The position numbers and the translations under genes were made by a program. From Oscillospiraceae bacterium (lineage in GTDB: Bacteria > Bacillota > Clostridia > Oscillospirales > Acutalibacteraceae): a stretch of 44,406 bases of DNA. The notes beneath the pieces were generated by a model. The model had not been told where the DNA came from. It was given only the letters and a program-made list of their open reading frames with translations, and did no database searches. Location: assembly GCA_015066405.1 (NCBI GenBank), contig SVOM01000011.1:1-44406 (forward strand), read 5' to 3'. Positions 24,826 to 33,122 of the stretch are shown piece after piece; positions within the stretch are counted from its first letter, which is position 1; every line of letters starts with the position of its first letter.

Positions 24826-25752
24826 ATGTTTGATAATATCTTAACTGTGGGTTTACAGGTTTTGGTGCTCTTTTTACTTGTTTTTGTGGGGTACGTTTTC
24901 GGCAAAACAGGACTCTTAAAGGAGGAATCCGCCAAGGGACTTACAAATCTTGTCCTTTATATTGCCACTCCCGCAGCTATTTTACAGTCGTTTACAAGCG
25001 AAATTAAAACCCCTGGAAAAACCAAAAACTTGTTTTTACTGTTTTTAGGCTCGGTATTAATCCACGTAATCACAATACTTTTAGCCAAGCTTTTTATACG
25101 TGAAAAGGACACCCAAAAAAGCCGCGTTATGCAGTTTGCCGTTATTTTTTCTAACTGTGGGTATATGTCGTTTCCGCTGCAAAAGGCACTGCTTGGAGAT
25201 ATAGGTGTATTTTACGGGGCTATGTTTGTGGCCGTATTTAACATAATAACATGGACTTACGGCGCATATCTTATGAGTGGCGACAAGAAAAACATAAGTC
25301 CTAAAAAAATACTGCTTAATCCAACCATCATTTCGGTCTTTATTTCCATTTTACTTTATTTATCACAGTTTAAGTTGCCATCATTTTTGTCGAGTGCAGT
25401 TACGCATTTAGGCAACCTAAACACCCCGTTGCCCATGATAATTGTAGGTTTCAATCTCTCCAGCGTTGGTATCTTAAAGGTTTTCTCTGATAAAAAGATT
25501 TATTGGCCTACATTTTTACGTTTGGCAGCGGCACCTGCTTTGTCGTTTGGCGTATTATGGCTAATCGGTATAACCGGTATACCTCTTATTGCTTGTACTG
25601 TAGCCGCAAGTGCTCCTGCCGCGGCAATATCGGTTATGTTTGCCAACAAATTCGGTGGGGATGCGGCACTCGGTTCTAAAATAGTTTCGCTTTCCACCCT
25701 ATTATCTATTATAACAATGCCCGTTTTTGTTGCCTTGGCGCAAATGATATAA
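24826..25752 (+). CDS. AEC (auxin efflux carrier) family transporter
   Basis: Ten-helix permease of the bile/arsenite/riboflavin transporter superfamily; bacterial members move malonate, malate or amino acids. Family features seen: FGKTGLLKEESAKGLTNLVLYI near the N-terminus and FSNCGYMSFPLQKALLG in the middle, with repeated five-helix halves over 308 residues. ATG at 24826 has AGGTG upstream and sits 4 nt after the Nif3-like gene. Last gene of the gltX operon, ended by a strong bidirectional terminator. Substrate unknown. Confidence 0.9.
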   Translation: MFDNILTVGLQVLVLFLLVFVGYVFGKTGLLKEESAKGLTNLVLYIATPAAILQSFTSEIKTPGKTKNLFLLFLGSVLIHVITILLAKLFIREKDTQKSRVMQFAVIFSNCGYMSFPLQKALLGDIGVFYGAMFVAVFNIITWTYGAYLMSGDKKNISPKKILLNPTIISVFISILLYLSQFKLPSFLSSAVTHLGNLNTPLPMIIVGFNLSSVGILKVFSDKKIYWPTFLRLAAAPALSFGVLWLIGITGIPLIACTVAASAPAAAISVMFANKFGGDAALGSKIVSLSTLLSIITMPVFVALAQMI

Positions 25753-25753
25753 T

Positions 25754-25788
25754 AAAAAATCACCTTTGAAATTCAAAGGTGATTTTTG
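25754..25788. terminator. bidirectional terminator between AEC gene and serS
   Basis: Sixteen-base-pair palindrome AAAAATCACCTTTGAA with its complement around a single T-centred loop, T-rich on either strand; serves two convergent transcripts. Confidence 0.92.
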
Positions 25789-25790
25789 TT

Positions 25791-27086
25791 TTATTTAGAT
25801 TTAATTTCGGTTTTGCCACCCATATAGCTTTGCAGTGCTTTGGGAATTTTGAGGGTGTAGGTATCGCCATCAAATGTAAGGTTGTTTTCGAGTAAAGCAA
25901 TGAGCATTCTCGGCGGTGCTACAACTGTGTTGTTGAGTGTGTGTGCCAAATACTTGTTGCCATCCTCGCCCTTAACTCTGATACCCAAGCGGCGTGCTTG
26001 AGCATCGCCAAGGTTTGAGCAAGAGCAAACCTCAAAGTATTTTTGCTGTTTGGGAGACCATGCTTCGATATCGTAGGACTTAACCTTTAAATCGGCCAAG
26101 TCGCCCGAGCAACACTCGAGGGTACGAACGGGAATATCCATACTTCTGAAAAGTTCAACCGAGTAGCTCCACATTTTGTTGAACCAATCCATACTCTCCT
26201 CAGGCTTGCAAATAACTATCATTTCCTGTTTTTCAAACTGATGAATACGATAGATGCCGCGCTCCTCAATACCGTGTGCGCCCTTTTCCTTACGGAAACA
26301 GGGCGAATAACTTGTGAGTGTCAACGGCAAAGCGCTCTCGGGTGTTATTGTATCAATAAACTTACCTATCATTGAGTGCTCACTTGTGCCTATAAGATAC
26401 AAATCCTCGCCCTCTATTTTATACATCATAGCGTCCATTTCCTCAAAGCTCATAACACCTGTTACAACGTTTGAGCGAATCATAAACGGCGGGATGCAGT
26501 AGGTAAAGCCCTTTTCTATCATAAAATCTCTCGCATAAGATAATACGGCACTATGAAGGCGGGCTATATCGCCCATAAGATAATAGAAGCCCTCGCCCGC
26601 AACACGACCTGCCGCTTCCTTATCAATACCGTTAAACAACGCCATAATATCAGTGTGATACGGAATTTCAAAGGTGGGTACGGTTTTTTCGCCATACCTT
26701 GTTACCTCAACGTTATCTTCATCGTTTTTACCAACAGGTACCGAAGCATCGATTATGTTGGGTATCTTCATCATAACATCCTTAAGCTTGATTTCAAGCT
26801 CGGCTTCCAACGCTTCAAGCTCTTTAAGGCGGTCGGCCTGCTGACTTACAAGCGCTTTCATTTCCATCGCCTCATCACGCTTGCCCTGTGCCATAAGCGC
26901 GCCGATTTGCTTACTTATTTTATTGCGGTTTGCACGAAGGTCGTTTGCCTCGCTGTTGGCGGCACGTTTTTGGCTATCGAGCTCAATCGCCTCATCAACG
27001 AGCGGTAATTTTGCATCCTTAAATTTCTTTTTAATATTTTCTTTTACAATTTCGGGATTTTCCCTGACGAATTTAATATCTAACAC
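25791..27086 (-). CDS. serS: seryl-tRNA synthetase
   Basis: Class II synthetase that charges tRNA-Ser and tRNA-Sec. N-terminal long coiled coil (about residues 30-105), then the catalytic core with TSEHSMIG, motif 2 FRKEKGAHG and motif 3 ending PPRMLIALLENN. GTG at 27084-27086 (431 residues, starting VLDIKFVREN) is chosen because GGGGGAA lies 6 nt upstream; an ATG five codons earlier has no ribosome binding site and would give an atypical extension. Monocistronic with a promoter 40 nt upstream and no T-box leader. Confidence 0.97.
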   Translation of the reverse strand: MLDIKFVRENPEIVKENIKKKFKDAKLPLVDEAIELDSQKRAANSEANDLRANRNKISKQIGALMAQGKRDEAMEMKALVSQQADRLKELEALEAELEIKLKDVMMKIPNIIDASVPVGKNDEDNVEVTRYGEKTVPTFEIPYHTDIMALFNGIDKEAAGRVAGEGFYYLMGDIARLHSAVLSYARDFMIEKGFTYCIPPFMIRSNVVTGVMSFEEMDAMMYKIEGEDLYLIGTSEHSMIGKFIDTITPESALPLTLTSYSPCFRKEKGAHGIEERGIYRIHQFEKQEMIVICKPEESMDWFNKMWSYSVELFRSMDIPVRTLECCSGDLADLKVKSYDIEAWSPKQQKYFEVCSCSNLGDAQARRLGIRVKGEDGNKYLAHTLNNTVVAPPRMLIALLENNLTFDGDTYTLKIPKALQSYMGGKTEIKSK

Positions 27087-27125
27087 AAAAAATTCCCCCA
27101 TAGGTATATTTAACTACATTATTTT

Positions 27126-27154
27126 AACATAAATGTATTATTTTATCAAGTCAA
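27126..27154 (-). promoter_or_regulatory. promoter for serS
   Basis: Minus strand: TTGACT (27149-27154), 17 nt, TATGTT (27126-27131). Confidence 0.6.
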
Positions 27155-27160
27155 ATAACC

Positions 27161-28900
27161 CTATTTTTTAACAGTATATGTACCTTTATTGTAATCAACC
27201 GTTACAACTGTACCATCTGAATAGGTAACGGCATAAATGCCATCTGCTATTTCTTTATGCTCTTGCATAAATTCATACTGCAAATAAGCCATCTCTTTAA
27301 ACGACTGATATTGCTTTGCCGCTTTTTCAATGCCGTAAATTAAATGCTCATCGGTATCATTAACAAAATCAATATCTCCCATCCAGTTGGTTTCATTTCC
27401 CCTTTTTTCATCAACAAAACGTGAATTATAATAAATTACGGGGCGACCGCCGAACTCGATTAGCTTTAACATATTATCGGGATTTTTGCTGATTGCCGCA
27501 TTAACGGTACGGGTATACGGGTTATCAAGCACAATTCCGTGATATACAAGCTGCCAAAACGGAATAACCTTGTCGACAAGGCCAAAGTGGTCATCATTTT
27601 CGGGTGAAAACGATGCATAAAGTCCCATATCTATATGCTGGATACTGTGGTCAAACACGCTCTCGGATGAGATACCGCCGAAAAGTGATGCCGCATAATC
27701 TAATATCTCGTTTGAATAATCTACACCCTCTTTAAAACTAAGCGGATGTGCGGGATGATAGCAACGTTTGGGCGGCAAAATGGAGATTACATCAATATAG
27801 TGCATACCGCTAAAGCCCAAATCTCTTACTGCGGGTAAAGTTTCTTTAGCAAGTTTGAGCGCTTGTTTCGGACAAATATTATATGCCCTGCCGCCACTCC
27901 ATTTTTCAGCGAGTATACTAACCTTGCCGTTTTTATCAACCATCATATCATCTATATCGAAATTATTGGCTATTGAATAGGCATCGGTGCTGTTGGTATG
28001 GCAGGTGATTTTATAGCCAAGGCGGTTAGCTGCGGCGATAACCTTTTTAAGTCCCTCTTCCCCGCCTAACTTTTCTTCTACAGGCAAAATTTGTGGCCAG
28101 CGGCCATCGTGTCCGCTTTTATTAAACCCTACAAGGCAAAATTCCGCCTTATCTATACCGTGCTTTTTAAACTGTTCCATAATTGTTATGGTGCGCTCAA
28201 AATCACAGGCGGCAAACACCTCGGGCTCATTTTCCTCGGTTTGCTCAAGCACGGGGGTGGGCACGGGCTTCCACGCGTTGCGCACTCTAACGTACATAGA
28301 CTCGGCCGAATATTTTAAATGCTCGCCCGCGCGCTCCTTAATCGAAACACAGCCGTGCGCTAACTGATAGCTACGGTATTCTCGCGCCATACCATTATAA
28401 TCGGCATCCTTGCCCTCTAAAAAGTGTAGTTCTACCGAAATAGGCTCGTAAGGGTTTTCGCCCTCTATTAAAAAGCGCGGGTAAGAATAGTATTTCCCGC
28501 CCGATATTTCCAAAACAAAATCGGCTTGGTATTTAAGGCCTGTTACAATGCCGAGAAAGCAAGTATCACTTTTTTGTACTCCGTAAACATACATTTTGGG
28601 ACGGTGGTTTACAAACAATACGTCTTCTCTATCTTTAAAGCAAGTAAGACCATAATCGAGAAAACCATGGCCGCAAATATCTTTTTCAACATAATCGTGA
28701 TTAGCAACGGGTAATGCTAAAAAGTAACCTTCATCCCCTATTTTTGCTTCACTTCTTTGCTTATCAAAATCTATATAATCAATTTTTGTGTAATCAAGTT
28801 CCTCTGCAATAGTAAGGCGCAGCACATTTGCATTTTTTTCTTCCTGAAGGTTTACCTCTTTTTCGATACCATCCAAAAACACAACCCTTGCTGTTGACAT
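27161..28900 (-). CDS. DUF5696-type putative glycoside hydrolase, cytoplasmic
   Basis: The 579-residue protein resembles DUF5696 proteins: an N-terminal beta-sandwich (about 1-200, with GDEGYFLALP and YNGMAREYRSYQ), a TIM-barrel-like middle (ICPKQALKLAKETLPAVRDLGFSGMHYIDVISILPP) and a small C-terminal beta domain. DUF5696 is distantly related to GH101-like hydrolases; candidate catalytic acids are Asp in MHYIDVIS and Glu in GISSESVFD, inferred from position only. No signal peptide. ATG at 28898-28900 is chosen because GGGGG lies upstream. Divergent from a beta-helix protein also lacking a signal, suggesting joint handling of an imported oligosaccharide. Confidence 0.7.
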   Translation of the reverse strand: MSTARVVFLDGIEKEVNLQEEKNANVLRLTIAEELDYTKIDYIDFDKQRSEAKIGDEGYFLALPVANHDYVEKDICGHGFLDYGLTCFKDREDVLFVNHRPKMYVYGVQKSDTCFLGIVTGLKYQADFVLEISGGKYYSYPRFLIEGENPYEPISVELHFLEGKDADYNGMAREYRSYQLAHGCVSIKERAGEHLKYSAESMYVRVRNAWKPVPTPVLEQTEENEPEVFAACDFERTITIMEQFKKHGIDKAEFCLVGFNKSGHDGRWPQILPVEEKLGGEEGLKKVIAAANRLGYKITCHTNSTDAYSIANNFDIDDMMVDKNGKVSILAEKWSGGRAYNICPKQALKLAKETLPAVRDLGFSGMHYIDVISILPPKRCYHPAHPLSFKEGVDYSNEILDYAASLFGGISSESVFDHSIQHIDMGLYASFSPENDDHFGLVDKVIPFWQLVYHGIVLDNPYTRTVNAAISKNPDNMLKLIEFGGRPVIYYNSRFVDEKRGNETNWMGDIDFVNDTDEHLIYGIEKAAKQYQSFKEMAYLQYEFMQEHKEIADGIYAVTYSDGTVVTVDYNKGTYTVKK

Positions 28901-29012
28901 TTTTATTCCCCCTACTTTTTTATGAAATAATAATATCACAAAAAATAATCCTATTCAACCGCAAAACCCACAAAAAGTTATCAAAAAACAAACATTTGAT
29001 ATTTAATGCATA

Positions 29013-29040
29013 TTGACTTTTTACACATAACAGTTAAAAT
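29013..29040 (+). promoter_or_regulatory. promoter for the beta-helix gene
   Basis: TTGACT (29013-29018), 16 nt, TAAAAT (29035-29040), 29 nt before the start codon. Confidence 0.65.
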
Positions 29041-29068
29041 AATTTTATAATGCTTTGAGGTGATAATT

Positions 29069-30580
29069 ATGAACACTGCCACAAATGAAATATTAAACCA
29101 AATTGAACAGTTGGCTTTATCACGAAAAAATGAAATTTTATCGGCAACCGACAACTGTGATATCACGGGTATTAAATATTATGTAAGTGAAGATGGCTGC
29201 GACAGTAACGATGGATTGTCCCCCGAAACCGCTTGGAAAACGCTTAACAAAGCAAACGATGCCGCGCGTTTTCTAAAACCCGGGGATGCCGTGCTTTTCC
29301 GCAGAGGAGATACGTTTAGAGGCAGTATCTATACTACCTCGGGTGTTACCTATGGTGCTTTTGGCGTTGGAGAAAAGCCAAGACTCTATGCCGCAGATAA
29401 ACCGCTTACCGATGCGGCTTTGTGGGAAGAAATTGACCCTACACACCACATTTGGAAGTGGGGAGAAAAAATACACGATGTCGGAACAATTTTGTTTGAT
29501 GATGCAAAATATATTTCCTACAAGCTTATTCCCACCTATAACGGACATGGGTTTGTTTGCCGCGAGGATGAATCAAAGCCGTTTATTATGGCGGACGAGA
29601 TGAAGCGCGACCTTGATATTTTTTGGGAATTTGCCGGCAACCTTGATACCACCCCAACACCTAAAGGCGATTTCCCCGTGCCCCAGCTTATAGGCGAATG
29701 CCGAGGCGACCTTTATCTTAGATGTGATAGAGGTAATCCCGCAAAGGTTTTTAAAAATATCGAAGCGGTTGTCCGCCGCCACGGAGTTTGTGTTGGCGAA
29801 AACAAAAATGTACATATTGATAACCTATGTATTCGCTATTTTGCGGCTCACGGAATTTCGGCGGGTGGAAAGCTCAATGAGGGCTTACACGTTTCTAACT
29901 GCGAAATCGGTTGGATTGGCGGCTCAATTTTAAACTATTTAGCCAACGACCCCAATTTCCCAAATGCGCCGCGCGGCAGTGTTACGCGCTACGGTAATGC
30001 GGTTGAGATTTACGGTGGCTGTAAAAATTATCTTGTTGAAAACTGTTATATATACCAGTGCTATGATGCGGGTATTACCCACCAGGTAACCACCTGGGGC
30101 AAATTCTATTCTATGGAGAATGTTTGCTACCGCAATAATCTTATTGAAAACTGTGTATATTCTATTGAGTATTTCCTTGAGAAAAATAGAGGAGATACTG
30201 AAAGTTATATGAATAATATCGAAATGTGCGGCAACATTTTAAGGCACAGTGGCTATGGCTGGGGTCAGCAACGCCACAACAAGCACACACCCGCACACAT
30301 TAAGGGTTGGAGCTATATAAATACCGCCTCCAACTACCGCGTACACGATAATATTTTTGATAGAGCTAAGTATCGCTTGCTCCATCTTGTAGCCGAAGAA
30401 GACAGCAGTTGCCCAATTATGTATAACAACACCTACATACAGCATCGCGGCGGTATGCTTGGTCAATACGGCGGCAATAAAAACGGCGAACCGCCCATAC
30501 TGTTTATGGATGATGACGCCGATTATATTATTGAAAACGTATTTAAAGAAAAAAATGCTAAGGTTTATATTATAGAATAA
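29069..30580 (+). CDS. right-handed parallel beta-helix protein, probably carbohydrate-active
   Basis: The 503-residue protein has a short N-terminal helix, then the motif YYVSEDGCDSNDGLSPETAWKTL that opens many bacterial right-handed beta-helix glycosidases and lyases, and many Asn-rich turns (NCEIGWIGG, ENCYIYQCYDAGIT, NNLIENCVYSIEY) typical of stacked beta-helix coils. No signal peptide or membrane helix, unlike most such enzymes, so it is predicted intracellular. ATG at 29069 has GAGGTG upstream; an in-frame GTG at 29060 lies inside that site. Divergent from the DUF5696 gene. Exact activity is unknown. Confidence 0.7.
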   Translation: MNTATNEILNQIEQLALSRKNEILSATDNCDITGIKYYVSEDGCDSNDGLSPETAWKTLNKANDAARFLKPGDAVLFRRGDTFRGSIYTTSGVTYGAFGVGEKPRLYAADKPLTDAALWEEIDPTHHIWKWGEKIHDVGTILFDDAKYISYKLIPTYNGHGFVCREDESKPFIMADEMKRDLDIFWEFAGNLDTTPTPKGDFPVPQLIGECRGDLYLRCDRGNPAKVFKNIEAVVRRHGVCVGENKNVHIDNLCIRYFAAHGISAGGKLNEGLHVSNCEIGWIGGSILNYLANDPNFPNAPRGSVTRYGNAVEIYGGCKNYLVENCYIYQCYDAGITHQVTTWGKFYSMENVCYRNNLIENCVYSIEYFLEKNRGDTESYMNNIEMCGNILRHSGYGWGQQRHNKHTPAHIKGWSYINTASNYRVHDNIFDRAKYRLLHLVAEEDSSCPIMYNNTYIQHRGGMLGQYGGNKNGEPPILFMDDDADYIIENVFKEKNAKVYIIE

Positions 30581-30610
30581 AAAACTCGGGAGATAACTCC
30601 CGAGTTTTTT
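30581..30610. terminator. bidirectional terminator after the beta-helix gene
   Basis: AAAACTCGGGAG, loop ATAA, CTCCCGAGTTTTTT. It also overlaps the stop codon of the convergent PepSY lipoprotein gene. Confidence 0.93.
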
Positions 30611-31022
30611 AATTATCTTTATCTTTTTCACTTTTTACAATCTTGCCGGTTTCGGCGTTTATATCATAGGAATAATCCATATTGCCCGATTCAAAATCTA
30701 TCTCCCAAACGGTTATACCGTTTTCGGTATCGAGTTCTATTTCAAGCTCTCGGATATTTTCCTTATTTAAGCCTGCCGCAGTGAGCGCAATATCAAGTGC
30801 CGCTTCCCTTGTTATTTTGGTGGTCGCCACAACACCCGACTGGGTGCCGTTTTGCGGCGCCACATAATTTGGTGTTGGCGTGGATGATGCGGTATCGCTT
30901 GAAGTCGAAGAGGTTGTGCCGCTGTTTGTGTTATTGTTTTCGCCTGCATTTTGCGTTGTAGCGCAGGCGGAAAACGTTAATGTTAAAGTAAGTGCTAATA
31001 AAAACAGTAATAATTTTTTCAT
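30609..31022 (-). CDS. PepSY-domain lipoprotein
   Basis: Secreted, lipid-anchored protein of 137 residues. N-terminal MKKLLLFLLALTLTLTFSAC is a lipoprotein signal with the lipobox FSAC (Cys20), followed by a Ser/Thr/Asn-rich linker to about residue 65 and one PepSY domain (TREAALDIALTAAGL ... VWEIDFES ... YSYDINAETGKIV). PepSY domains are thought to inhibit or regulate extracellular proteases or act as periplasmic-type ligand modules. ATG at 31020-31022 has GGAGGAAAAG upstream. Its final codons lie within a terminator. Confidence 0.9.
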   Translation of the reverse strand: MKKLLLFLLALTLTLTFSACATTQNAGENNNTNSGTTSSTSSDTASSTPTPNYVAPQNGTQSGVVATTKITREAALDIALTAAGLNKENIRELEIELDTENGITVWEIDFESGNMDYSYDINAETGKIVKSEKDKDN

Positions 31023-31056
31023 AACTTTTCCTCCTGTACTATTATGTGTAGTTTTT

Positions 31057-31092
31057 TATAAAACAAACGGAGACCTTTCGGTCCCCGTAAAT
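31057..31092 (-). terminator. terminator of perR-rubrerythrin operon
   Basis: Minus strand: ACGGGGACC, loop GAAA, GGTCTCCGT, then TTTGTTTTATA. The PepSY gene's own promoter must lie between this and 31022; a CATAAT box is present but without a clear -35. Confidence 0.85.
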
Positions 31093-31095
31093 TTT

Positions 31096-31638
31096 TTATT
31101 TAAAATAACGATTTAAGAGACCTTCAAACGCCTTGCCGTGTCTCGCTTCATCGCGCGCCATTTCATGCACAGTATCGTGTATTGCATCAAGACCCAATTC
31201 CTTTGCAAGCTTTGCAAGCTCGAATTTGCCCATTGTTGCGCCGTTTTCAGCGTCTACACGCATTGCAAGGTTTTTCTTTGTAGAATCGGTTACAACCTCA
31301 CCTAAAAGTTCGGCAAATTTAGCGGCATGCTCTGCCTCTTCATAAGCAGCTTTTTCCCAGTAAAGACCGATTTCGGGATAGCCCTCTCTATGAGCTACGC
31401 GAGCCATTGCGAGATACATACCAACCTCACTGCACTCGCCCTGGAAATTTTCACGAAGACCATCGATAATTCTCTGGTCAACACCCTGAGCTACACCAAG
31501 CACGTGCTCTGCAGCCCATTCCATTTTACCTTCAACCACATTGAACTTGGAAGCAGGAACGTGGCAAATCGGGCACTCGTTGGGAGCTTCGTTGCCCTCG
31601 TGAACATAACCGCAAACTGAACATACAAACTTTTTCAT
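31096..31638 (-). CDS. reverse rubrerythrin (rubredoxin + ferritin-like)
   Basis: Peroxide/oxygen-detoxifying non-haem iron protein of anaerobes. The rubredoxin Cys4 site is at the N-terminus (Cys6, Cys9, Cys22, Cys25) and the di-iron ferritin-like domain follows ([42 protein letters not shown]), the reverse of classical rubrerythrin, as in Clostridium acetobutylicum. 180 residues. ATG at 31636-31638 has GAGGTG upstream. Second gene after the PerR-type regulator, 25 nt apart, so probably PerR-controlled. Confidence 0.95.
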   Translation of the reverse strand: MKKFVCSVCGYVHEGNEAPNECPICHVPASKFNVVEGKMEWAAEHVLGVAQGVDQRIIDGLRENFQGECSEVGMYLAMARVAHREGYPEIGLYWEKAAYEEAEHAAKFAELLGEVVTDSTKKNLAMRVDAENGATMGKFELAKLAKELGLDAIHDTVHEMARDEARHGKAFEGLLNRYFK

Positions 31639-31663
31639 AAATCTACACCTCATAATATAAATT

Positions 31664-32050
31664 TTAATTTTTATTTAAACCTCGACAAGCGTGGCACTCG
31701 CCTTGAAACAATCGTTTTTCAGCCGAAACCTTACAGTCGAGCGTTTTTTCAACATAATCCTTTAAACTGTCATCCTGGGGTTCACAATCAACTATTTTGC
31801 CGCAGGACAAACAGTAAAAATGTATATGGTTTGATGTATTGGCATCAAAATGCTGATAACCATCGCCCACCGGCACCTCCGATATAATGCCTTCTTTGGC
31901 TAAATCGGTAAGATTGCGGTAAACTGTGCCAAGGCTGATATTGGGTATTTTTTGCCTTGCTCTCTCATAAATCCAGTTTACCGTTGGGTGTGTGGTGGTG
32001 CTGCTAAGCACTTCCATTATAACCTCACGGCGTTTTGAATAGTTTTTCAT
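31664..32050 (-). CDS. perR: Fur-family peroxide-type repressor (PerR-like)
   Basis: Metal-dependent winged-helix repressor that senses peroxide by oxidation of metal-binding His. The 128-residue protein has the DNA-binding helix region [18 protein letters not shown], the regulatory-site cluster [14 protein letters not shown] and the structural zinc pairs CLSCG and CHACRG. PerR rather than Fur or Zur is inferred from operon partnership with rubrerythrin and the Asp in [12 protein letters not shown] at 32048-32050 has AGAGGTAACT upstream. A Per-box-like palindrome over its transcription start suggests autorepression. Confidence 0.9.
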   Translation of the reverse strand: MKNYSKRREVIMEVLSSTTTHPTVNWIYERARQKIPNISLGTVYRNLTDLAKEGIISEVPVGDGYQHFDANTSNHIHFYCLSCGKIVDCEPQDDSLKDYVEKTLDCKVSAEKRLFQGECHACRGLNKN

Positions 32051-32066
32051 AGTTACCTCTTAAAAA

Positions 32067-32081
32067 CAGTAATGATTACTA
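32067..32081. promoter_or_regulatory. Per-box-like operator
   Basis: 7-1-7 palindrome TAGTAAT-C-ATTACTG (minus strand), matching the Per-box pattern TTATAATnATTATAA in spacing and at most positions. It covers the predicted start site of the perR-rubrerythrin transcript. Confidence 0.75.
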
Positions 32082-32086
32082 CTTTT

Positions 32087-32114
32087 ATTATATCTAATAT
32101 TTTCTATTTGTCAA
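32087..32114 (-). promoter_or_regulatory. promoter for perR-rubrerythrin operon
   Basis: Minus strand: consensus TTGACA (32109-32114), 16 nt, consensus TATAAT (32087-32092), followed at once by the Per-box-like operator. Confidence 0.85.
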
Positions 32115-32128
32115 GTGTTTTTTTAATA

Positions 32129-32157
32129 TTGACAAAAAAATTTTTTTAGTCCATAAT
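32129..32157 (+). promoter_or_regulatory. promoter for rex transcript
   Basis: TTGACA (32129-32134), 17 nt, CATAAT (32152-32157). The predicted start falls at about 32164, the first base of the inverted-repeat element, so the entire element would be the 5' UTR. Confidence 0.7.
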
Positions 32158-32163
32158 ATAACG

Positions 32164-32440
32164 TAGGGTAACAAGATTAATCTGAACGCGATTTTGGAAA
32201 AGCGGATTTGTTACCCGTATTTTGTTAAAATACTCGTAAATCCAAAAGGATTTACTGCGTTTTGTGCCTCATCCGGATAAAAATCCGCTATTACAAAATT
32301 CTACGACCTAAAACGAGTAAGATTTTGAGCAGATTTTTATGTTGAGGATGACGGAAGGCTGGCGCCTTCCTAAGACGAAGAGTAAAAAGATGCCGAAATG
32401 TTGCCGTTTAAGGCGTGTTCGGATTATTCTTGTTACCCTA
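32164..32440. mobile_element. 277-bp MITE-like element with 27-nt terminal inverted repeats (or structured rex leader)
   Basis: The first and last 27 nt (32164-32190; 32414-32440) are inverted repeats agreeing at 24 of 27, beginning TAGGGTAACAAG. The TA ends would fit a TA target duplication as for IS630/Tc1-type elements. Inside are hairpins at 32217-32233, 32236-32255 and 32353-32370, a 9-bp pairing (32201-32209 with 32281-32289), and an internal TTGTTACCC (32208-32216) that can pair with the left end in competition with the right end. No coding frame. It separates the rex promoter from the rex ribosome binding site. Confidence 0.65.
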
Positions 32441-32459
32441 TAGAAAGAAGGTAAACCTT

Positions 32460-33089
32460 ATGAATAAAAAAGGTATATCAAGTTATGTTATAAAGCGGCT
32501 TCCCCGCTATTACAGATTTTTGGGAGATTTATCGGCGGCGGGTATCAAAAGAATATCCTCGGGCGAGTTAGCAAGAAAAATGGGCGTTACTGCAAGCCAG
32601 ATAAGGCAGGACCTTAACTGCTTTGGTGGTTTTGGCCAACAGGGCTACGGCTACAATACCGATTTGTTGCGAGAAGAAATTGGCGCAATTTTAGGCATTG
32701 ATATGCCCAAAAAGATAGTATTGATTGGTATGGGTAATTTGGGACGTGCTGTAGCATTGCACCTAAGCTTTGAAGAAAAGGGCTTTAACCTTATCGGTAT
32801 TTTTGATAAAAAGGAATCATTAATCGGTAATGTTGTACGCAATATTCCCGTTCGCAGTATCGCATCACTCGATGATTTTTGCCGTGAAAACAAGCCCGAA
32901 GCCGCTATTCTTTGCATACCTAAAGAATCGGTGCCGCAGGTTGCCGAGCATTTAATTAACCTCGGTGTTAAGGGATTTTTAAATTTCAGCCATTATGATT
33001 TATCGGTTAAATACGAGGGCATACAGGTTGAAAACGTACATTTTGGCGATAGTTTAATGACACTATCTTACAATTTAAAGAATAATTAA
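32460..33089 (+). CDS. rex: redox-sensing transcriptional repressor Rex
   Basis: Senses NADH/NAD+ ratio and represses fermentation and NADH-reoxidation genes. N-terminal winged helix (LARKMGVTASQIRQDLNCFG) that recognises DNA, then a Rossmann domain with VLIGMGNLGRAV and the C-terminal swapped helix ending VENVHFGDSLMTL. 209 residues. ATG at 32460 is chosen because AGAAGG lies 9 nt upstream; a start 45 nt earlier lies inside the inverted-repeat element. Followed 33 nt later by a DUF421 gene. Confidence 0.97.
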   Translation: MNKKGISSYVIKRLPRYYRFLGDLSAAGIKRISSGELARKMGVTASQIRQDLNCFGGFGQQGYGYNTDLLREEIGAILGIDMPKKIVLIGMGNLGRAVALHLSFEEKGFNLIGIFDKKESLIGNVVRNIPVRSIASLDDFCRENKPEAAILCIPKESVPQVAEHLINLGVKGFLNFSHYDLSVKYEGIQVENVHFGDSLMTLSYNLKNN

Positions 33090-33122
33090 ATTTAATATAC
33101 ATAAAATAAGTGCGGTGATTTA

